A stretch of DNA of 64,000 nucleotides. Origin: Acidobacteriota bacterium (GTDB lineage: Bacteria; Acidobacteriota; Vicinamibacteria; Marinacidobacterales; Marinacidobacteraceae). Position numbers and translations under genes: made by a program. Numbering within the stretch: the first letter of the stretch is position 1; each line of letters starts with the position of its first letter. Where the stretch lies: NCBI GenBank assembly GCA_022828085.1, contig JAJEIY010000088.1, forward strand, positions 62,001 to 126,000, written 5' to 3'. The notes beneath the pieces were generated by a model. That model searched no databases. It was not told the DNA's origin and was given only the letters and a program-made list of their open reading frames with translations. Of this stretch, positions 58,732-64,000 are shown piece after piece.

Positions 58732-59180
58732 GGATTCCGAGGCCTGCCCCCGTCAGCCTCGATGGCGGCGAGCAAGGCGCGCCCCCGATCCGTGAGGCGG
58801 TGTTTCGGCTGGTGGTGGTTCGGCTTGTCCGGGACAGTCATTTCAAGCCAGCCCTCGTCGAGCAAGGGGCGAAGCACTTGATTCCTGAACTTGGTGCGAT
58901 CCGTTCTGCCAACAGTCCTCATGAAATCAGTCCAAGGCTTTGATGACAGAGAATTACGAAGGACCACAACTTGGTGCCTACTTGGTTCCAGATTGAGCCG
59001 GTTGTGCCCGCCGATCCCGACGACTTCACCGGCGTCGGATACTCCGAGGAGGATGACCCCGCCGGTCGCGTTCGCGAACGCGCAGATCTCCCGACCCAGA
59101 TCCGAGGGCATCGCCCGCTTGAACTCCGTGCGGGCGCCTTCGCCCGTGGCGAGGAGGTCGGACAGTGGCTCGAACGTCAT
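58728..59180 (-). CDS. shortened AlbA_2 (Schlafen-like) protein with winged helix
   Basis: A 150-residue protein. The first ~58 residues are the beginning of an AlbA_2 domain (ARTEFKRAMPSDLGREICAF, GGVILLGVSDAGEVVGIG). It then jumps to a C-terminal winged helix (RTDRTKFRNQVLRPLLDEGW, VPDKPNHHQPKHRLTDRGRA). Full-size family members carry several hundred residues between these parts, so this looks like an in-frame internal deletion. ATG and stop overlap hsdS and hsdR by four bases, so it remains embedded in the operon and may still be translated. Confidence 0.7.
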   Translation of the reverse strand: MTFEPLSDLLATGEGARTEFKRAMPSDLGREICAFANATGGVILLGVSDAGEVVGIGGHNRLNLEPSRHQVVVLRNSLSSKPWTDFMRTVGRTDRTKFRNQVLRPLLDEGWLEMTVPDKPNHHQPKHRLTDRGRALLAAIEADGGRPRNP

Positions 59181-60358
59181 ACCGCGATCTCACCGGACAT
59201 CAGGCGCGGAAGAAGCAGGTCGCGGGCATTCGTCAACGCAGAAACGGACCGCTTCAGGCATCGTACTTGGAGGATGATGGTTGAGACCTTGCGTGAGAAT
59301 TCGATTGAGATCTCCTTCCTCGGAACAACGACATCCATTTTCCGAAATCGCCCTTTGCTGATCTCGGGGTACGTCGTACCCCGAGCATTGCTTCGGATCT
59401 CAGGAACCCGATCCATGAGATTGAACAGAAGGTACAGGCGCAGTTCCTCGTCGTGAGGAACGATGTTGATGAATCCCTGATTTGTGCAGGCTTCCCGATC
59501 CATCATCGCGAAGTAGCCCACGGATGCGCGACTTGTCATCAGGATCGTTTCTGCCGGGACCATCTTGGTGGACGATTCAAGAAGCCCTTTTTCCGTTATT
59601 TTCCGGGCGGAATCGAGCAACACCAAGCAGTCATTGTTGGTGACATCAGTCGGTACGACCCAAGTAATGTTTCCGTTCCAGTACTCAGATCTCTTGGTCG
59701 ATGGGGTACCGCCGCCGGTTGTTTGACAGACCTCGGCGATTCTCTTGCGCTGCCACCCCTCTGGGAGACCATTAGTGATCCGCGTGCCTTGGTAGCCGGG
59801 AAAGCGGAGCCGAGCGAACCACTCGCGGTAGAGCTCCCTCGCCAGCTGCTCCAGCAGCGCAGTTCGCCGCCGGTTGTTTTCGATCTGGTCGTCGTATCGA
59901 GAGAGTAGAGATGCGATCTCCTTCTGTTCGTCGACATCCACAGTCACCCGGACCGGCTGGACGTGGAGGTCGTTGCGGTTCACTCCGGGAACCGCGGCTT
60001 TGTCGCTGCTCGGAGTTGTCAGGACCGTACGGAGGAAGTAAGCCGCGAACTGCGGGTCGTTGCCCTTGAAGTCCCGGACGTAGAGCGAGGTGTTCAGAGG
60101 CCAAAAGTCGTTCGGCACGAAAAACACCTGCCCCAAGGTTCCGTATCGCCCCGTCACGACACCGGGTCCCCTGACCTTAGCGGTGTCGTGCCGACCCGTG
60201 ATTCCTGAAGAAGAAACGACGGGAACGACTCCGGGAACGCGCTTTGACGCTGGAAGGTCGTAGCCCCTCTTCAAGGTAAGGAAGTCACCAAGGGGAAGTC
60301 GCCGCCAGTGCGACGCCCTGCCGCTCGGTTCACGGTTCGTCCGGAGCGATGTATTCAC
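59177..60358 (-). CDS. hsdS: type I restriction enzyme, S (specificity) subunit HsdS
   Basis: A 393-residue specificity subunit from GTG 60358. Two target-recognition domains follow one another: WRRLPLGDFLTLKRGYDLPA opens the first and GWQRKRIAEVCQTTGGGTPS the second. Each ends with a conserved helix, EQKEIASLLSRYDDQIENNR and REISIEFSRKVSTI-like SIEFSRKVSTIILQVRCLKR. It determines the bipartite DNA site. It is separated from hsdM by 109 bp and overlaps the next gene by four bases. Confidence 0.94.
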   Translation of the reverse strand: MNTSLRTNREPSGRASHWRRLPLGDFLTLKRGYDLPASKRVPGVVPVVSSSGITGRHDTAKVRGPGVVTGRYGTLGQVFFVPNDFWPLNTSLYVRDFKGNDPQFAAYFLRTVLTTPSSDKAAVPGVNRNDLHVQPVRVTVDVDEQKEIASLLSRYDDQIENNRRRTALLEQLARELYREWFARLRFPGYQGTRITNGLPEGWQRKRIAEVCQTTGGGTPSTKRSEYWNGNITWVVPTDVTNNDCLVLLDSARKITEKGLLESSTKMVPAETILMTSRASVGYFAMMDREACTNQGFINIVPHDEELRLYLLFNLMDRVPEIRSNARGTTYPEISKGRFRKMDVVVPRKEISIEFSRKVSTIILQVRCLKRSVSALTNARDLLLPRLMSGEIAV

Positions 60359-60467
60359 GGACTCAGTTCACATAGCTCTGCTGGATCGTTGCGGGCAGCC
60401 GAACTGCCTCGGCGCTCAGACCACGCCGTAGCGAACGCGCCGCGGCACCCCATGAGCTCGCGTGCCG

Positions 60468-62477
60468 TCACAGCTCCAGCGCCTCGAAGTTCCGCTTGAT
60501 GGTCGCCGCGAGGCGGACAGACTCGGCGTTGAGCTCATCGAGTTCCGAGTGGATGGCCCGCATGGTCTGCTCGAAGTCGAAATCCTCGTCTTCCTCCTCC
60601 GGCGCGACGCCGACATAACGTCCCGGCGTCAAGCTCCAGTCGTTCGCGGCCAGTTCGTCATGGCCCACGAGCTTCAGGAGCCCTTCGACATCGCGCAGGA
60701 TCGCGTCCGGGAACCGCTCCTGTAGCCAGCGCGCCTGCCGCCAGAAGTAGGAGGACGCCTGCAGATGCTTCACCGCGTCGCTTCGCGCTTCGGCGGCCGC
60801 CCTGACCGTTCCGCGGCCGTCCCTACGACCCTCGGCCACCCGTGACAGCAGCCGGTGAAGATGTTCGCTTGCGCGCATCAGGTCGCGCCCCGCTTCCGCC
60901 AATGGCCGGGCGCGGTCAGCGAACGAGGTCAGAGAGGCGTTGTCCCGGCGGGATCCGTCCCAGACAGCGCGGAGAGCACGGGCCTCCGACTCGAACGGGT
61001 GCACGTCCTCCGCGAACGCCTTCCGGGCGCTCTCGAATTCGGTGAGGTCCTTGGAGGGTTCGCCATCGGTGCCCGCCGCGTCCAATGCCGCGACGAAGCG
61101 CCGGACCGGCGCTGCCGCTTCGTCGGCAGCTCCGACCATCCGTTCGAGGTACTCGGCCACGAGGCCGAGGAAGCGTTCGTTCTCGCCCCGGTAGAGCCAG
61201 ACGACGGCCAGGAGATTCTGCTGTTGCTCCGGGGTGAAGTCGTAGATCTTGCGCGTGACCTTCCGATACACGCCGCGCGCGTCCAGCATCAGCACCTTGT
61301 CGCGGCGGTTCGCCGGCTTTGCCCGGTCGAGGAACCACAGCTCGCACGGTACGGTCCGGATGTAGAAGAAGTTCGAGCGGATGGCGACCATCACGTCCAC
61401 GTTGCCCGTCTCGATGAGCTTGCGCCGTACGGCCGCCTCCGCGCCGCTCGCGCTCGACGCCTGCGACGACATCACGAACCCCGCCCGTCCTGTCAGATTC
61501 AGATAGCTGTAGAAGTAGCTGATCCAGACGTAGTTGCCGTTGCTGACCCGGTCTTTCTGGTTGACGCTGGGAAGGCCGAACGGCAGGCGCGGGTCCCTTC
61601 TGACCTTCTCCGCGTCAATCTCGTCCACGTTGAACGGAGGGTTGGCCATCACGTAGTCGGCCTTGCCGAGGAGTTCGTGGGGATCCTCGTAGTAGGTGAT
61701 GGCCTGTCGGATGTCGCCTTCGAGGCCGTGGACCGCCAGATTCATGCGCGCGAGCCGGATCGTGGTGTCGTTCTTCTCGATGCCGCGAAACGTCAACCGC
61801 TCCATGGGACTCCCGCCGCGCTCGGTCACGGTGCGGGCGCTCTGGACGAACATGCCGCCGGAGCCGCTCGCCGGATCGAGGACGACCCCCCGGTCCGGCT
61901 CCAGCACGTGCGCGATGAAGGAAACGAGGGACACCGGGGTGAAGAACTCCCCGTTGTCGTGGGCCTTCTGGTCCGCGAACCGGGTCAGGAAGTACTCGTA
62001 GATGCGCCCGAACACATCCCCGGACAACCGCTTCAGTTCGTCGGGATTCAGCGTCCGCAGCAGGTCTCCGAGGACATCATTGTCGAGCTTCCGGTATTCC
62101 TCCTTCGGCAGCGCTCCACGCAGGCTCTCGTAGTCGCACTCGATCGACTCCATCGCCCCGATGATTGCGGCGGCCCGGTCCGCTCCGTCCGGCAACGCCA
62201 CTAGGTGGTCGAACTGCGCTTCCGGGCGGAGGAAGATGGCGTTCCGCCGCGAGAAGTCGTCCTTGCCAGGCGGGCGCCGCCGGCCGCTACGGCTCGGCAG
62301 AGCGGTCTCCACCTCCGGCTTGACCGCGGAGTACCGGCTGTAGGCGTGCCGGAGGAAGACCAGTCCCATCACCGGCAGGAAGTACTCGTTGCTCGCGAGC
62401 CCGGAGTTCGCCCGCAGCGTGTCCGCCGCCGACCAGAGGCGCCGCTCGATCGCCTCGATGTGTTCCAGCTGGACCAT
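60468..62477 (-). CDS. hsdM: type I restriction enzyme, M (methyltransferase) subunit HsdM
   Basis: A 669-residue N6-adenine methyltransferase. The N-terminal helical domain (LWSAADTLRANSGLASNEYF) leads to the SAM motif I DPASGSGGMF (201-210) and the catalytic NPPF at 279-282 (VMANPPFNVDE). GEFFTPVSLVSFIAHVLEPD is the family lead-in. At 669 residues it is longer than the ~520-residue E. coli enzyme because of an extended C-terminal helical region. With HsdS it modifies and recognises DNA. It begins ten bases after the upstream unknown gene. Confidence 0.96.
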   Translation of the reverse strand: MVQLEHIEAIERRLWSAADTLRANSGLASNEYFLPVMGLVFLRHAYSRYSAVKPEVETALPSRSGRRRPPGKDDFSRRNAIFLRPEAQFDHLVALPDGADRAAAIIGAMESIECDYESLRGALPKEEYRKLDNDVLGDLLRTLNPDELKRLSGDVFGRIYEYFLTRFADQKAHDNGEFFTPVSLVSFIAHVLEPDRGVVLDPASGSGGMFVQSARTVTERGGSPMERLTFRGIEKNDTTIRLARMNLAVHGLEGDIRQAITYYEDPHELLGKADYVMANPPFNVDEIDAEKVRRDPRLPFGLPSVNQKDRVSNGNYVWISYFYSYLNLTGRAGFVMSSQASSASGAEAAVRRKLIETGNVDVMVAIRSNFFYIRTVPCELWFLDRAKPANRRDKVLMLDARGVYRKVTRKIYDFTPEQQQNLLAVVWLYRGENERFLGLVAEYLERMVGAADEAAAPVRRFVAALDAAGTDGEPSKDLTEFESARKAFAEDVHPFESEARALRAVWDGSRRDNASLTSFADRARPLAEAGRDLMRASEHLHRLLSRVAEGRRDGRGTVRAAAEARSDAVKHLQASSYFWRQARWLQERFPDAILRDVEGLLKLVGHDELAANDWSLTPGRYVGVAPEEEDEDFDFEQTMRAIHSELDELNAESVRLAATIKRNFEALEL

Positions 62478-62487
62478 GCCGTCGGTT

Positions 62488-64000
62488 CTATCCCACGCCC
62501 CGAACTTCGAGTTCTGCGCGCGTATCCATAGTCACTGCGTGATCGTCGTAGTGTTCTGCGATCTCGCGCAACGCGCGCGCCACGAACGGGAATTCGAACG
62601 CGACCGACGCAGCCCAGGCTCGATAGCGCGCCGCGAGACTTCTTTCCTGGAGTCCGCCTTCTTCCAGACCGCGTGTCCAGACGCCCCGCCGGTCCAAACC
62701 ACCGGCAACAAACCCAATCATGACATCCTTCGTTGCGATCTCCTCGAGCACCTCACAGACCTCTTGGCGCGGCCATCTGCCGGACTCATCCACCGACGCT
62801 TTCGCAAGTAGCCTCCCGATTCGCTGGTCTCCGACCTCGGTTCGCCCTAAGTGACGGAGCGCGGAGCGCGCCTCTCCAGTCCATGTCTTGAGAGGTTCCA
62901 GAGAGACTGCACCTACCTCGTCCGTACCGGGGACCTTTTCGAACCACTCGAGAATCTGGAGGGCGAATCGCGCCAGCTCGCGCCTTCTCTCCTCCTCGCC
63001 CAATCGGAGTTCAGGTGGATCCTCTTTGCCGTCGGATCGCCCAAAGAAACGCGCGACTGCTTCAACGAAGATTTCCGGCGATGCCGCCATACGGCGGGCC
63101 AAGCTCGACATTCGATACGTACGGTGCTGAAGTGAGTTGAAGAATCTCAGCTCCAGAGCCGCTTTCTCGTCGTCCGGTACGTCGGACCTCCGATCCAGAG
63201 ATTCAAACGCGCGCGGGAGCTCTTGAGCGATCACCTGAGACTCCGCCTGCGAACCTTCATCGTGGCCGATGGCGTTCAGCAAGCGCAGCAGTAGCGACGA
63301 GTGGACATGATCCCAGTTGGCGGTGACCACACAAAAGGCCGCGTGCGGCCGATTTGCCTGGAGGAGTCGGTCGATCAGCTCGTTCTTCTGCTCGCGGGAA
63401 TGATGCTCCCGGTCCGGACGAAAGTCGCGCCAGTACTGCGACCGAATGTCCTCGGTGGTCTTGTCCAGGAGCGGCACTGCGTGCCGGTACGGCAGGCATT
63501 GCAGGAAACGGTGGCCGTCTCCGACACGACCGGCCTCGGAGAAGTGTTCCCACAGAGCCTGGACGGCCGACTCTTCCTGCCTCCACAGGAAAGCGCTCAG
63601 ACAGACCCTGTAGCGGTCGCCTGTACCCGAAGCCGCCTGGTCCAAGAGATGATCGACGAAGGACTGCCTCTCACCACGCTGCTGCAGTATCTCTGCCAAG
63701 ATGTTCCCGATTGCGTGATGGGCTTCAGTGGACTGCACCAGACTGAGGATGCCGTCCATTCCGGAGGCTTCCCAGATGCGGCGCAGAGCTGCCAGCCGTC
63801 GTTTCCGAACCGCTCGTTCCGCTTCGTCAAAGTCGGAGTCAGGGTGAGTGTCGCAGTACTCATGAATGGGGGCCCATTCCGACCTGAAGAGCCACCGGCT
63901 GCCAGCCAGATGATCGCCCCGATCGAGCCGCTTCAGGATCGGCGCGAGCTCGGCACGGAGAGCGGCATGCTGGGACTTCAAGAGACGCCGCATTCCCCGG
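62488..64000 (-). CDS. large alpha-helical protein of unknown function at the head of the hsd operon (5' end open)
   Basis: At least 501 residues; the frame remains open to the window edge, so the true start is probably outside. The visible part is all charged helices with no recognisable catalytic motif, membrane span or P-loop. A C-terminal stretch (DRRGVWTRGLEEGGLQERSL, RYRAWAASVAFEFPFVARAL) recalls, from memory, the tail of very large uncharacterised proteins near restriction systems whose N-terminal parts carry other domains. It ends ten bases before hsdM and is on the same strand, so it belongs to the operon. Confidence 0.6.
   Translation of the reverse strand, partial: RGMRRLLKSQHAALRAELAPILKRLDRGDHLAGSRWLFRSEWAPIHEYCDTHPDSDFDEAERAVRKRRLAALRRIWEASGMDGILSLVQSTEAHHAIGNILAEILQQRGERQSFVDHLLDQAASGTGDRYRVCLSAFLWRQEESAVQALWEHFSEAGRVGDGHRFLQCLPYRHAVPLLDKTTEDIRSQYWRDFRPDREHHSREQKNELIDRLLQANRPHAAFCVVTANWDHVHSSLLLRLLNAIGHDEGSQAESQVIAQELPRAFESLDRRSDVPDDEKAALELRFFNSLQHRTYRMSSLARRMAASPEIFVEAVARFFGRSDGKEDPPELRLGEEERRRELARFALQILEWFEKVPGTDEVGAVSLEPLKTWTGEARSALRHLGRTEVGDQRIGRLLAKASVDESGRWPRQEVCEVLEEIATKDVMIGFVAGGLDRRGVWTRGLEEGGLQERSLAARYRAWAASVAFEFPFVARALREIAEHYDDHAVTMDTRAELEVRGVG

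Overview
The window is a GC-rich bacterial chromosome segment. It opens inside the S10 ribosomal-protein cluster and continues without interruption through the spc and alpha clusters in the conserved bacterial order. Several gene types suggest Gemmatimonadota or a close relative: exported PIG-L deacetylases with long C-terminal extensions, DUF4097 proteins, exported P1/DmpA peptidases, M28 peptidases and a zinc-ribbon S14. This assignment rests on gene content recalled from memory; no marker phylogeny was run.

Layout. 1-12765: ribosomal proteins, SecY, adenylate kinase, methionine aminopeptidase, IF-1 and RNA polymerase alpha, all on the plus strand, interrupted by a 183-bp palindromic element between rpsH and rplF and a cluster of hairpins before rpsD. 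13158-17944: an EF-G-like GTPase (minus) and a PilM/PilN/PilO-like trio (plus). 17969-33855: mostly exported hydrolases and transporters (asparaginase, DUF4097, DmpA peptidase, aldehyde dehydrogenase, TenA, SLC13 carrier, PIG-L deacetylase, sodium-solute symporter with a 45-residue companion, ClC channel, D-aminoacyl-tRNA deacylase, DsbA-like lipoprotein, PPOX protein). 34281-41015: an SDR, a YjbQ protein, the glycolate oxidase trio glcDEF and a DUF4143 ATPase behind an AT-rich promoter. 41019-50101: M28 peptidase, VIT-family transporter, two adjacent catalase-peroxidases (one cytoplasmic, one exported), alpha-carbonic anhydrase and an ERG4/ERG24-type sterol reductase.

50102-64000 is the accessory part. 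It holds three arrays totalling 45 copies of the 10-mer TATCGACCGG (including single-base variants), all in one orientation and spaced alternately by 20-21 and 32-33 bp. Around them lie a hicBA toxin-antitoxin pair, a proline-rich protein with a C-terminal winged helix, a hipBA pair, a gene-poor stretch with a DUF805 remnant, and a type I restriction-modification operon (unknown helical protein, hsdM, hsdS, shortened AlbA_2 protein, hsdR).

A second repeat family runs through the intergenic spaces: a module of about 50 bp with two adjacent hairpins. About a dozen copies are visible, in both orientations, some with paired substitutions that keep the stems intact. Two inverted copies form the ends of a 219-bp element at 22719-22937, and one copy abuts the 5' end of an SDR gene that lacks an ordinary start codon.

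No tRNA, rRNA, transposase, integrase or CRISPR array was found. The features most worth following up are the TATCGACCGG arrays with the genes between them and the type I RM operon with its unknown first gene.
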